Program-made: the position numbers and the translations under genes
Shown: in pieces, positions 31,601 to 46,600 of the stretch
How the letters are laid out: the number at the start of each line of letters is the position of its first letter
How positions within the stretch are numbered: position 1 is the first letter of the stretch
The notes under the pieces: generated by a model
Seen by the model: the letters and a program-made list of their open reading frames with translations, nothing else
What the model was told of the DNA's origin: nothing
The model's database searches: none
From: Aulostomus chinensis
Lineage: Eukaryota; Chordata; Actinopteri; Syngnathiformes; Aulostomidae
Reading direction: 5' to 3'
Assembly (NCBI GenBank): GCA_037954235.1
Contig: JBBMOA010000020.1
Span: 8,352,501-8,416,500, forward strand
Length of the DNA: 64,000 nucleotides

Positions 31601-34600
31601 TGCAACAGATGGCACATTTAAAAGCTGTTTGATTGATGAACAACCTGTTGGTCTCCAGCTTCATCCTGCCCAGCTCCATGCTCACAGAGCGCTGTGCATT
31701 ATGGGACTCATGTGAAACAGTGGAACTAAGCGTGCTGACTCCTGAAGTGGCCACAGTGTCATCATGAGTGGCGACAGGAGGCACGCGGCTCTGGTGGGTG
31801 GAGTTTCTGTCATGATCCCCATCGTCATCAACATCTTCCTGATCAGCTGGGTCACTCTCTGATGCCAGGCTAAAGTGAGGCCTCAGTTCTGAACACAGAC
31901 AAAACCCATCACTTAACTAACTTCTTGACTTATTTTACTGACATATAAATGAGTAAAAAATGTTGTCCTTTCTTAAGGAACACACTGTTACAATTTGCCA
32001 TCTTCACCATAGCCTGATAAGAAAATAGATACCCCTCTCTCCTCTGCATATAGATCAGGGAGCTAAGACCCCTTGATACTGGCTGACCACATACCTCCAA
32101 AAGTAGTAAAAATATACCCCACTCAAAAACTGTCTTTGCCTGCAATAATTATGAGACCTTGTCATCTTAGGATCAGACGCTTACTACTACTTTCCTCACA
32201 AAAATGCTGGATACAGAGATTTCACCTCAAAAGATGCTTCAAAGGGTATGATAACACTTCCCATTCAATACCATTTATTGTGCTAACCTAACTGTCAGTC
32301 AGCCTCTGTTGGTCTAAGCTCCCTTATGCACACAAATCAGATGGGATGGTACCCATAATCTTATCTGGCTCTGGGGAGGATGGCAAATAAATGGATTTCC
32401 AATAACATTTTTTTTACGGTGTTCCTTTGCTATTTCCATTTTTATTTTAAAAGGATGAAAGAGACAGTTGAGAATAAAAAAAGAAAACAAGAAACAAATG
32501 ACCTAAGACATCTGTGTTATATTGTTAGAAGTGGGGCTGATGTGAGTATCCATGCCTAACCCTAACCCAGCCCCGAGTCTTTAAGTTCGAGTGTGACAGA
32601 GAACAGAGGCTTCCTATATTATAGTGCCTGCCTCTGTGGGGAGTTTTTTTTTTTACTATTGCTTTTGGTTGTAAACATCATCTAAATGCTATTTCAGAGA
32701 ATGAAAAAAACTGTGAATCTTCTAAGTCAAACTGACTCAAGCCCCTCATGTTTTTTAGTGTTGCCCAAAAGGATGCATTATAATTTTGTATCAGAGTCCT
32801 GGCTCTAGACGCTGATGAGGTTACCTGGCACCAGGATTGTGATGGCAGTCTGCACAGCTTTGCGGATGATGTTGTCCAGGGCAAACATCCAATGAGGCTT
32901 GATGTTGTGGTTTCGCAACACTTTGTTTACCTGGACATATCAATATTTGTCTAATTAGAGCCATGCATTTCATGTATTTCTATAGTATATATTAGATTCC
33001 GCATATCTTGTTATATCTGTATTTAGAAATCACATTTTTTTTATCACAAATATAATTGATAGAATCCCCCACTTTTAAGTATTCTCTTTATATTTCAGTA
33101 TTCACTGCTGCAAAGATCAGCAGAAGTGATGCTGTTGTTGTGTTTTTCTGTCTTTCGGCATTACGCAAAATCAGTGTAGTCAAATTCCCCAAAACTTCCT
33201 TGAGATGTAGCTTTGAATAAGGATGAACCCATTCAAATTTGGTATAGATTAGTTAAACAGCAAATAATTGCATTTTCAAATTTGTTTTTTTGCCTTGACA
33301 GAGGTGTGTGCTCTCCGTGTGTTATCCTCTCAGGTGTTTCAAGACATTTTATTCTTAATTATTGTACTACTTATGAAGCACTTCAAGCCAATCTCCTTGC
33401 AGGATTATGCAATACCCTTACAAACATGACAACATCACCTTACTCTTTTCATCTGCAGCACAAGAATTCATCAGCCTTTTTACAGACTGTGCATTGACTA
33501 CTGACTAATTCCCCTTTTGTTGTCTCCCTTCATGGTCGTGGGTATTATTGGCCTGACCCCAGTGCTGAACAGCAACAACATGGCAGCCTGCTCCAGCCTG
33601 CAGCTCAAGGTAAATGACAACAATTACACTGAAGTGTTCAAAGCCACTGGTTTATGCAGCAGTGACTATCATTACTCCCTACAAAAGGAGAATAGATAAG
33701 AGATGTATTGCAGATACAGTACAGCAGAAAAAAGCAGCTCATGAGGAGAACTTCAGCATCATAGAAAGTGTCTAACAGTTTGGGTTTTGTATTTGACGAG
33801 TAGGTCAGCTGAAGAGAATTGCTAAAACATGTTTATGCTCTGGATAACTGAGATATTCTGACTAATCCATTATAAGAAAATGAAATGGGAGGTAATGTAC
33901 ATTTTTTTCTTGTCTGGTCCTGCAACATTAGTGCTGTATGTTGAATACTTACAGCATCCTGAAATCCAAACAGCACCACCTGCAGCTGGCTGATGGCAGT
34001 GCTGTCAAAGTCCAGCTCTAGCTTGAGCTGAGACAGTGTGTTGGCAATGATTTTTCTGTCAGCCATTCGAACAAAGTCAGCCAGACTGACTACAAGAGTG
34101 GAGATGTGCTGAGGTTTCAGCTTAATTTCCTCAGATCCCTGAAAGATAAAGGAAAGTGTGTAGAGGAGGGGGGCTTGAGAATTTTCTGTGACACTGCAGG
34201 AGTTGGTCATTTATCTGCATCCATCCTCTTGCTATCATGACAAACCTGTGTGAAGGCCTCCATCAGATTGGCCACCACCTTGTCTTGGTCCTCAGTCAGG
34301 ATATGGTGGAGGGTAGCCCGCCTCTCGCTGTCCTTCCGAAGCATAAAGAAACCTGAATCTTTCTCATCGGGAGAGGGAGGGGCGCTGTGGTCCTCAAAGT
34401 TCTCCACTGGAATGCTAAAAAGAAAAAATGAAGACAATCAGTCACTAAACTTTGCCAGAATGATTTTTTTTAACTTAAAACACAGCTATACTCCTTCCTA
34501 CTATTGGTCATGTGGCAAATGTTAAATGCTTCAAAATATTCATCCCATAGAGGGCAATGCAACAGTGATTTTCCATTTGTTGTACTTTAGTATTGCTTGC

Positions 34601-37600
34601 ATCATGTCATCTATGGCAGCCCTGCATAAATAATAGGAGAATGAATTAGGCACTGTAATTGAGTAACCAATTTTCTCTCTTTGATATTAAAAATCAAGGT
34701 TCATATACCCATTTTTCACCACACAGTGAAATATTAACAGTATGTTTAAACATTTTATTGTGAAAATTATACAAAAATTATGTGCCTTTAGTGTTTCCTT
34801 TAAATGTATACTGCCCAAGAAGCATAATCATTATCACAGATATCACCACAACACCATAATAAAAAAATTCAGTTATTCCCCTTTCATTTTACCTGAGGAA
34901 GAGTGATCTGGGCCCCTTCACATCCCTCTCACTGTAGCACTTGATGCTGGGCTTGAAGATGAAGGGGTTTGTGTTGAGGTCGTTGTCAGGGGAGACAGAG
35001 CCATATTCACTGCTGCTGCTAGTGTCCTCAACCACCACTGGCACTGGCAAGGAGATACTGCGAAGGTATTCTGAAGGACACAGCCATTGTGTAGAAATCG
35101 TGAAACAGGACTTATAAAGATATTCAAGCATTTTGGAGTAAATTCATTGAGTTCTTGGAAAGGGCTGTGTTGTTCAAGGGAAGTGATGGGCAGATTAAAG
35201 AAGAAAAATTGGATACTGTTCACTACAGCAAGCAGATATTTCTGGGAAATAACATCAAGTTTATGAAGTGGCCCCTCAGTGGTAGATATGAATGAAAGAA
35301 AGCCAAGTAACTTACCTGATCCTGGGGACAGAGCTGGAGGGGAAAATCACAAAATATGTGTCAGCAGTTAGCAGAGCACAAGAGAGCATGGTTTCTATTG
35401 AAGACAGGGTGAATAACATGGTCAAGTGTGCAATGACGCACAAGTTTTTGCGCTTTTGTTCCATTCTTTTGTCCTGGTGCCAATAGAACTAAGACTGACG
35501 CCCACTACATTTATTTTTAAATAAATACAATGACGATTAAGGTTGTGTTCACAGGTGCTGCGGGTGCCATTATTAGCAGATACCATTTGGGTTTCAAATT
35601 TAGCTGTATATTAAATTCAGTGTATGTTTTCTTTTCGAAAGCCTATCAGAAAATTAAGCTACCACTGAAGTGCAAACTGCCACTAAACAGGGGCAACAGT
35701 GATTCTTGCTCTGTCCAAAGACAAAGCAATCCTTATACTATCTCTATAGCTCACAAACACATAGGTTTTACAGGCTATCCAACAAGGAACAACTACAGGT
35801 TTGGATATCGAACTTCAATACTCCTTTGAGTAAAAAATGCTTATATACTGAAAAATGAAATGGAGGAGTTGAACCTGACAATTTAAGCAAAACCACACAG
35901 AGAAATTGTTTTCTTTGATTATATGAGGCAGTTTTCAGTTTCTGAAACGCCACAAAATTAGTGTTGCCAAGTGGCCAAAATACACCGGGACATTCCATAT
36001 ATTGAGTCAAATAGATATGTCCTGTGGCTCCTGAGGCTAAAGCCATAAATATTTCCTAAAAAAACCAAAAAAAACCAAAAAACTTAAAACCCTCAGTTTC
36101 CCTTCATATCTTGATTTGATTGACAGGCATCAAACTCAGCACTCGTGACAGACTGCTCGAGATAGGATGAACAACTGTTGCAAAATGCGACTCCAACAAA
36201 GCATGTAATGTTACTTAACATGGTTGTGAAGGCACCAAAAAAAGGATCTTTTAAAGGGTGAAAAAGGGAGAGGAAATGGAGGAAAAGAGTGAAGGAGAGA
36301 GGAGGAAATGAAATGTAAAGGGGAAAGGAGAGAGGAGGAAATGAAATGTAAAGGGGAAAGGAGAAAGCAGATGAGGAACAGGAGTGAAGAAGGAAGAAAA
36401 AAGACAACAGGACATAAATCTTTGGTGCAGCCTAAATTTATGATCAGTAACCTTTATCACTGCATATTTTAAAGAATTCTTTCCTCTTAGGTGGTAAAAA
36501 TTACTCAGCATTTGTTGAGTAACGGTTTCAAAATGAGGACAGTACAATTGGATATAAAATAGGATTTAGGCTCTGTCATGTCTTAATAGATAGATTTGAC
36601 AGATTTTTAAGCTATCTACTATTGCAGTTATTAGTTCTTGATGTTTGTGTTTGATTTGGTTGACCATTTCATATTGAAGTGATAGAAACACAATGGTTTT
36701 CTTTATTCAGCTCCACATCAACAGAAGACTGACCTAAACTGAACTGAGCTTACCCGTGAAGCTAATTTTACTCTTCTTCTTGCGGCTGGTGACAGTGAGG
36801 AACTCGTCTGTGAGCAGGTCAAAGGCAGTTGCTCGACGGTCAGGGTCAGGCTCAAAGCAGCGCACAATAAAGGCCTTGGCCTCCAGCGACATGGACTCAG
36901 GAATCTCTGGATGTATTTTGAACATGCCCACCTGAAGACAAAGCAGACTTCAGATATGAAGCCATTTATCCTCCCTGCAGGCTGAAATACAGGTTTTTCA
37001 GCAAGGCAACTTTCATATATGAAGTGAATATATAAGCAAAGACATTTGGCAAGGAGACAGACATGATTCAGGCCTGGCTGTAGCTTTGGGATGAAGCTGA
37101 GAGCAATAATGTTCAAAGTTTAAGCATGAGACTCTTATGACAACAAGAGGGCTAAAACCTACGGTCATTGCTGTTGAGGAATGTTGACATGAGATTAGCA
37201 GGGAGATGCCTCTCTCGAGACATTCCACATGGATGAATGAAGAATATACAAAGACAAGAAAACTTTGTACTTCAAATGCAGGCTCAACATTGTCATTTTC
37301 TACAGCTGAAGATCTCATACCTGTCATTTCATATTCAACAATCCATGTCAGAAAATGTGACCTTTTTTTTTTTACTACATATATTCAACCCAGTAAATTA
37401 CATCATATGGAAAATTCTTTCCACACAACCCTTAAACGGTCCTTAATGTACAAGGCAATATCTCATTTGTGTGCAGCAGTTTTCCATCCAAAGGCAATCC
37501 AAAAGAAAATGGATACAGGAAAGTTAGCAAGTAAAAGAGCTCAAATGTGCACAGAGAGGCTGGGAAAAAAAATCAATAACCTATTCATGTTTGTGTTCAA

Positions 37601-40600
37601 ACAAATGTTGGTACATAGACAGTGTTTGGAGTTTCTACTGGGGGTGATCATGTTACAGCTCGCAGGTGCTAACACACATCAAATGCATGAGCTTATTCAA
37701 AGTTGTCCATGAAAGGAGGTTAAAATTGCAGGTGCCAGGCAATTACATTTGATGGTGCATTTTTCTAATGCAAAATTACCTCTTTATCCACTACTTACAG
37801 TGTTTCTCAGAGGTTCAGGCTGCTATATTTTGGAAAAAAACTTAATTGTCCATATTTCTAATATGTCAGTGAAACCAGGGGTCATTCTGAGGAATGATTA
37901 AAGCCCACAGGCATAATGTGGCTGGTGCGACTAGCAGCTCTGGTTCAATCTCAACCACTCCAGGATCAAGGTTGTGCAGAATTGTCCTTGAGTAAGACAC
38001 TGACCACTGATGCCTTCACCATCAGTTTTTCCATTTGTGTGACTGCACTCCCATGTTGGTGGTGGTGCAGTGGTTAGCACCAGTGCTTAATTTGTAAATC
38101 ATAAGGTACCGGAACGCAAAGTACATATGACACCCCAGCGGTGACGAGATGGACACAGGTCCCGGAACGCACAGAAAAACAACATGTAAAACCATTGCTT
38201 AATTTGTAAATCATAAGGTGCCAGAGCGCTAAGTACATATGACAGCTCAGGGGTGAGAGAGGGGCACAGGTCCCGGAATGTATACAGAAAACAACATACA
38301 ACTGCCCACTTGCCATGATGTGGGACTTACAAGCCCCCATTTCAAATAATATCCATAGTATCAATGTTATGACGATAATTCACAGTTATTTAGCCTCCTC
38401 TGCGCAGCACAGGTGAATGTCCACATCACCACAGGTGGGACTTGAGAGTCTACAGTCAGCAATTCGTTTCTCAACTGGTCTAACTTGTAAAACAAACACA
38501 AAAGAGCTCACAATAAATCACACAAATCTTCCATTATTATTATTACGGTATTTAAAGATTGGCACGGCGGCCTATTAATAGACGGTATGCTCACCATTTA
38601 GTCGTCCAAGACACCCCACATCATGTTAGACCTGGCTTGGCTAGCTGGAGGTGAACCTGGCTAGCTGGAGGTGAACCAGGCTAGCTGGAGGTGAACCTGG
38701 CTAGATGTGGCGGTGCTAGCCTCCTGCTGCAGCCGATTTTGATCGTCAACATGACCGCTGCAGCTGCCCTCGTTGCCGCTTGTGGAGGCTTTTCTGACTC
38801 GTTTTAAGCGTCATGCAACTCTTCCTTCTTTTTGAAAAAACATTAAATTTAACTGTCTTTTTGACATGTTGGCATTGAAATAGTAACTGCTTATTTCCTC
38901 TCTGCTTGCTCCTCAGAGGCTGCGAATTTCAAAAGGTTATTTGTTTGTGTCAGGGGCGTGGTTTGTTGGCATCAGTGCATCAACAGATCTCCGACTCTTT
39001 CAAATGACGTTGAATCTTAATAAACAACATGAAATTCTAAGGATTTGGTCTGTAAATGTATCTATGCACATTATTGTTGTATTTTAAACATTTTTAAAAC
39101 GTTTTCATATTTTCTTTTAGTACAAGAGGTACTGGATCTGCCCAAATAATTACCGAGGTACCGGATCTGCCCAAAAAAGTACTGGAACACAGGGAGGCCA
39201 AAATTCAGAGGTGCCGGATCTTGTTCCGGCAGAATCCGGCTCAAATTAACCCCTGGTTAGCACTGTCAGTTCACAGCAAGAAGGTTCCAGGTTCGAGCTT
39301 CAGCTCCAGCAAGTATTCCGGCTTCCTTTCACAGTCCAGAAGACATACAAGAGGGGACAAGGCTAATCAGATACTGTAAATTAACCATAGGTGTGGCTAT
39401 GAGAGCGAATGGTTGTCTGTCTATATGTGTTGGCCCTCCCCAGGACTACAACCCAATATAAATGCAGCAGTCCATCCACCATCATGGAAGTCTAAATTCA
39501 AGCAGCTGTGCACTCAGCTTTACTTTTATCCCATAAAATATAATAAAATAAATCAAATATGGTTCCTGTTTTGAGGAGGATGGCATCATAGAACTAAAAT
39601 TTGTCTGTCAGTCTTGTCCCTTTAAATCTAATTTTCATTTTATTAAAGTTTTGGTTAACCTGCGTATGTCCTATACTCCACTCAGGAAAATCTGGTAAGA
39701 GAATCTTGAGTAAAATAGTTTTTGGTAAAACAAACAACAGGTTTTGCTAGACTGACACCAATTGTATAAAAGAACTGAACAGCCATTCCAGGTCTGAAAA
39801 TTGAGGCCAATGCAGAAGTGTCTCAAACTTTTTAATGGCCAGTGGGGGCGACTTTGGTGTACCTTAATTGACCCAAATTCTCACTTGATTTGTATTTCAG
39901 TAAACCTTCTCTTAATGTGTATGTTCTCAACCATTAGTTTTTATGTCCTCTTCCATACAGCAGGATAATCATTTTGTAAATAATGGTCTCATTATGTAGA
40001 AATTCAACTGTAAAGCAGGGTATGCTTTAGGCTGCATTCAGACACAGTGAGGAGCTGCTGCTTGATGTCCTACAGTGGCACATCATTCACATAAATCAAA
40101 GTTACTCAGTCAATTAAAGTGATAAAACTGAAAGATGGTCAAGCTGGATCAGATGTGATGACAACAGGAAGGAGCTGGTAGACTATCAGGTACATCATGA
40201 AATATCAGCAGAGAAGATGTCAGCTTCAAAACACTTGCAACATCCTCTGATGAGAAAAAAGAACTTTCTGGAAAATGTCACTACATAAACAGGCAGTCAC
40301 CTTCTTCAGGCAACCTTTTTGGTCAAATTAAACCCACCTTGAACATGGCGGCTTGCGGTTCTCCCAGTTCATAGAAAGGTGGTTTCCCAGTCGCCATTTC
40401 TATGATTGTGCAGCCCAAGGACCAGATGTCTGCTGGCTTGCCATAGCCCCGAGGACCCTTGTCTATAATCTCTGGGGCCATGTACTGCAGTGTGCCTACA
40501 AACAAAAAAATAGCATGAAACAGACAGTAGCTAGATATTTAGATATCAACAAGAAGGGAATGAACTGGGCATGTTTTAGAGGACATGCTTAGGAGGGTTT

Positions 40601-43600
40601 GGTCTATTTCAGGGAGGATAAATATAAACTACAGAGTTAATCACACCATGCTGTCAAGGTATCAGATATTTTGATGGCTGCTCTTAGGTTGTCTTCATGT
40701 CCTCTTTCAGACTGATTTGAGAAATAAATATGTGGGTGATGAGATCAAATTTGTTGAGTCCAGATATTGTAAACCTATGTACAAGACAAAAACTTAAGGT
40801 TGCCAATTTCTGTGGAGAAACGAGTTGTGAGTGACACATTCCCTTTTGCGCATCCAAACTTAGACACATTAGACAAAATGACATTTGAATCTGATTTAAA
40901 AACAAATCCCAATGTGCTTTGGATCAGATTTGCAAAAATCAGATTTCATAAGGTTTGAGGATGTTCAGACTATTTAAAATCAATCTGGATACAAAATTAG
41001 ATTGAAGTTGACAAGGCCTAATTTTTAACTGCTTATGGCTATGTATTAACTTGTTCTGACCTTTTTACAGCCTATTTTGTCCATGACAATGTAGAAAAAG
41101 ATAGTCAGATCAAATAAGGGCTTAAAATACACTGGTCATGTCCTTGAACTGTCACATCATATTTACTAATTGTTTTAGAATCAAAGAATGAAGGACACAC
41201 TATTTTATAATCTATTTTATCATGGAAAAAACAACAACAAACAAGTTGCTCTACTGCTTCATATTACCTCTAATACAAAAAGTTATTAATTTTAATCATT
41301 TATAAACAAAGGTTTTTTTGGACACAGTTTTGTGTTGTTAATTTATATGCCTGTAGGGCCACATCATGCGTAAGGGGAAAAAAAAAAGTCTCTTGATAGA
41401 AGTAATCTGCAATCCTACCTGTGTCACGTTACAAAGGTGCCTGGTGTATTTCAGCCATAAAGATTAAAAAAAAAAAAGAATGAATATATTATCTAGTACA
41501 TTACAAAAATGATCCAAAAGTACACATTATTGACTGATGCTGGAAGTAAAGTGGAGATGTAGTAGACTCAATATTAATATTCATTTTGAATGTGTCAACT
41601 CGAGAGGCGAAAGTTTTTCAAAGCTGCCCTCTGCATTAAGACACTAGTTTACCAATTGTGCATTTTGTTCCTTGTTAAGTATTAGATTATTTTTCTTGTT
41701 GTTTGTCTATAAAAGAAATAGATAAAGTACTTACTTTACTTAGATGCATTTTAATGTTCACAACAATTTTCGCAGTAACAGCAACAACAACATGTCATAT
41801 TTATGAAACTCATTTGAATGCCTAAAATAGGAGCATTTGACCTAATCATCAGTTACCTGTGTCATGAGGATAGATTTGTGCAAATGACTCAACAGCATTA
41901 CTAAGGCTCTTTGTGTGGTCACTTAATCACAGCTCACTCAAAAGTTTCAGCTCCTCATTGAAACAGCTCTTCTGTACTAATATTAGCTTGCTAAGTGTTT
42001 GCGGCTTTTTAAAAGCTTGTGTACTGCACTAAAAACAGGCAGCGAGACATTTATAGCAGAACCTGGGTATAAAAAGGAGCAGCCCAGTTTCTTCCTGCTC
42101 TGCTCCAATTAGGTTTCAAATGATCTAATCTGAGGGCTCAAACTGAGCTAAACTTGGCCTCTGTAGTGGCGACATAACACAATCTTGCCTGATCTCATTG
42201 CACACTCATGCCAAAGCCAGTGTCTTAGAATAGCAATAGTCTCAGTGATATCACATAGTGCTCAAAGGACTACGACTGGATTAGTGCTCTGAAATGGTGA
42301 CAGCCAAAGTCGAGTTTCATCTGTATGGGGCAAATCATTTATGGCCATTTCTGAATAGAACTCAATCCCTCGTTGTTCCATAGAAATAGATGTTTTATTC
42401 TCACTGAACCCACTAGGGTGACACATAAATCTGCTACATTATTTGATAATATTCTGACTAACTCAAGAGATAAAGTGCTCAATTCAGGTACACTCGGTGT
42501 AGATGTCTCAGACCACTTCCCTGTTTTTCAAGTTTCCCTTAAGAGGAAAAAAAGAAAAAACAATTTGTTGGTAAAGCTTCCTACAGGAAATTCAATGAAA
42601 AAATGTGACTACATTTAAAAAATTAATTGAAGGTCTATTCTGGGAAAATGTGTATACCCAAATTGATGTAAACCATGCAAGCATTTATTGAACCCTTTAA
42701 TTCTATTTTTGATAAATATTTTCCAGTAGTTACTGTAAAGAAACCTAGAAAGCAAGACCTTTCTAAGCCTTGCTTTACTAGTGGGATTCAGAAGTCCTCT
42801 AAGAAAAAAAAAAAAGTTTCTATAAGAAATTTGTAAAAATCCCACTTTCCTGAAATAAATAAACTACAAAATGTATAAAAATAAACTTAATTATATTAGT
42901 AGAGCAGCAAAGAAACAATACTATAGTAAGAAATTTAAAGACTTCTCCAATAACATTAAAGAAACATGGTTGACTATTAAACAGCTTCTGAATAGGAAAA
43001 ACACATTACCACAACCACCAAGTCACTTTGTTGAAGCATGGAAGCATATCACTATTCCTTATGAGATTGCATGTGAGTTTAAGGATTTATTTGTAAATGT
43101 GGGTTCCACTATTAGAGGAAAAATTCCTACCAAGAGCCCACTTGACTATATTGATGGTTGTTTTACTTCTTTTAGTAGCTTTGATCCACCTGATTCAACT
43201 GAAATATTCAAAATTATAGATCTACTCAAACTATCAGCAGCATGTCATGATGACATCAGAGCAACTCTAAATGCTCCATTACCAAACCACTAACTTTCAT
43301 CTTTTCACTTTTATTAGAAACTGATATTTTCCTGAATGACCTAAAGATAGCCAAAATCATTCCCAGTCATAAAACAGACGATCAAAGTGTTTTTACTGAT
43401 TATCGTCCAATCTCAGTACTACCATGTTTTTCAAAGATCCTTGAATGATGAAAAGAAATCCAGAGAGTATATTCCACTCGCTTCTCGGGGGTAATTGTTG
43501 ATAAAAAAAAAAAAAATGCTCTGGAAAAAACATATTGATTTTTGTAAAAAAAAGAAAAAAGAAAAAATCTACATCTGTGGGAATAAAAAGAAAAGTCCAT

Positions 43601-46600
43601 AAATACCGCAACACACCCAGTTTAATAACGTTATATTATAGTCTTGTAAATCCTCATCTAACTTACTCTAATATTGTATGGGCCAGTACTTATCCTATAT
43701 ACCCACACAAACTCCATTTAATTCAGAAATGCTTTATTAGAACAGCCACTAGTCCTAAGTCCACAGTTATATCTGCCCCTTTATTTTCTAAATTGAATAT
43801 ATGAACTGTTTATAACATAAACATTGTGGAAACATTTATTTTTGTTTTCAAGGTTCAGTATCAGGGTCATACACTTCCATATTATTTTCAACATTATTTC
43901 CATGATAACTCAAACACTCACTCCAGAACTACAAGACAATCTAAACTTCTGCATATTCCACTTTGTCATACCACCAGCGGGCTCACCCTCCCTACCAGTC
44001 TATAAAGGCAAACTAAAAGAACATCTGTGCTCAATGGGTTTGTGCTAATTTCTATTATTCTGTTGCCATTGTAATTTACCTCCACTGATGTATTGCTTAA
44101 TTATTAAGTTTGGTTATTTTGTTTTATTTTTATACTATCTATGTAATATTATTTGTACTATCTCCTTTGTTATTATTAATATATATTTTATATCCAGAAT
44201 TATTATTATTATACATTAAAATGTATATTCTGGAATCTATTATTAGAGTGTTTGTGCGAACACTGAGTTGAGACCAGACAGTAGGTCTGCGTACCTGTGA
44301 ATGTCTCTGTGCAAGGGTTGATCCCAGCCAAACGCTTGGATGTTCCAAAATCGGAAATCTTCAGCACGCCACTGTAGGTGTTGATGAGGACATTATCACC
44401 CTGCGGATTGAAATGACATCAATGAGAGGAGCCGTACCCCTGCTGAAAGCCCATGATGAGATAACTTTGCTGATGATATTTATCAAATATGACTGACAGG
44501 CATAGGTTTGCTGTGGAAACAAGTAAAAGTACTGACGTTACTGATGTATCATTACTGAGACAATGGGGAAGTTGCAAAGAACTTAAACCTTAAATCATCA
44601 TGCTATAAAAGGCTTCCAGGCTTGCGATTCCTGTTTGTGTTTGTGTGAGTATGAATGAATAGATGTAAGATAAATCTTGGGACTAGTTTTCAGTCTTCTT
44701 TTTCTCCTTTCTTTCTTTGTTTAATACATTTCCCGTTGCTGTACACAGATTAAATTCAAAGAAATTGTACGTCAATGACGAAGGAACACAAACATTTTTG
44801 GCTTTCTGTTTTCATACAGGTCATCAGTAAAAAATAGGTTTGTTGCTGAATGACTTGTTAATCAAGTTGGGTCATTTGCATTCAAGTCTTGGGAGTTTCC
44901 CATCAGAATCAAAATGAATTTCAGTGTTTATAAAGGTTTCACTTGCAGAAGGTTTGTTGTTTGTTTTTCAGCTGTCTTGACAATTCAGATCTCCAGGCTG
45001 GATCCATTAAAGCCATATTTTCTGCCCGTGTGACATTTCAGCAATAAAAATAAGTCTGTGGCAGGCTGGTTGCTACTAAAATATTAAATGCATTGCATCA
45101 TGATCACCTGAGAGTATTTTTCTGACAGAGACCCTCTAAATATCACTTCAAGAACGTTTATGACAGTCAGGGCCAACACTTTTCAGAATCAGCTAAATTA
45201 TTGCAGGGACATGATAAAAACCAGTGAAAGAATATGAATCATGCTGGAACTTGTAACCTTGATATCTCTGTGTGCTATCTGATTGTCGTGCAGGTATTTC
45301 AGTCCCTCCAAGATCTGCCGTGTGTAGAAGCCTATGGTGGGCTCATTGTTTTTCAGAGGGCCCCACTTGGATCTGAGCAGTGCAGACAGGCTCCCTGGTC
45401 ACAAGTACAACATCAGTTAAAACACTTATCATATGATTCTATCTAGTCCTCACGATGGCTGCTTGTGCAGAAGTTCTATTTTCATGAACACGTTTCAGAA
45501 AAACCAGCAGGTACTAAACATCACCAACTTTTACCGATGATGCCAAAAGAAAAAAGGCAAGATCTAGAAAAAATAAGTTTTGTGCAGAGTTAAAAAATCT
45601 CTTCATTTTATAAAAAAGAAAAGAAATTCAAAATATAGCATTACAATTGCATTAGAGCATTCCTTAAATTGATAAAACTAATCTGGAAAAAACAGGGATA
45701 CTTGATGAGTTTAAGCAAAATAATTAAGATAATTGTTGACACATAATGACTGGAGACCACCCAATCCTGTCATTTTATCTTCTAAAAACTAGCAAGTGTC
45801 TCACCTCCAGGCACTTGTTCCATGAATATTTTAATGAAGCCATTCTCACTGATAGAACCGAGGTACTGGACGATGTTCTTGTGCTTCAGGTGTTTGTGGA
45901 GAGCGATCTCCTCATGAAGGGGTTGAGAGTACCTGGAGAGACATCAAACAAGTGCAAAGATTCTACGGTGATCATGTCAGAAAAACACCAGTACAGGACA
46001 TTACGCTAACACAACAGAAGGAGAAGATGAGTGTACAGGAAAGTAAACACTATTTTGTTGGTTTTTAAGTCTGTGTTTGCTTCAGGTGCAGGTTCTGCTC
46101 CTTTTCTTGTTTATTTAAAATATTTCCTCTTAATTATTTATTACTTGGAGTCAGATTTGTACTTTATTTGGAAATGTATGAAAAAATTTCATTTTAAACC
46201 TGGGGATTTTATGATATAAAGTACAGACTTTACAGTGAGAAGTATTCTGAAAATTGACTGAAACTGTGAGTTGCATTATTTGTTGTTCCTAAGAATTTAG
46301 TAGTCTACTTAACTACACTGAAAGTTACTGTAAGATTTTTATAATAACTAAAACCTAGATTACAATTAATAGCTACAACACTAATAGACAATTGATCTGC
46401 TGAAAATATTATTGGCTAATCAACTGACTGGTCTGTACAATGTCAGCATGTCAGGTAATGTCTTTGATTTCCTGGCTTTGTCGTGTTAGTTGTGCAAAAC
46501 TTAAAAGGTATCATCTATGTCCTTAAAATATACCCAAATACTCTTCTAAAGGAAACAGGGGAATCCTTTACCAAGAACTGTTATTACCTTTTTGTAAATC

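Noticed and set aside
37206..37712. Open frame of 168 codons on the plus strand
   Set aside because: It lies in a map3k5 intron, shows no recognisable domain, codon pattern or splice context, and is a plausible chance frame.
38630..38712. Short direct repeats that could suggest a CRISPR-like array
   Set aside because: The units are contiguous without unique spacers and lie inside a hAT element; this is an internal tandem repeat in a vertebrate genome.
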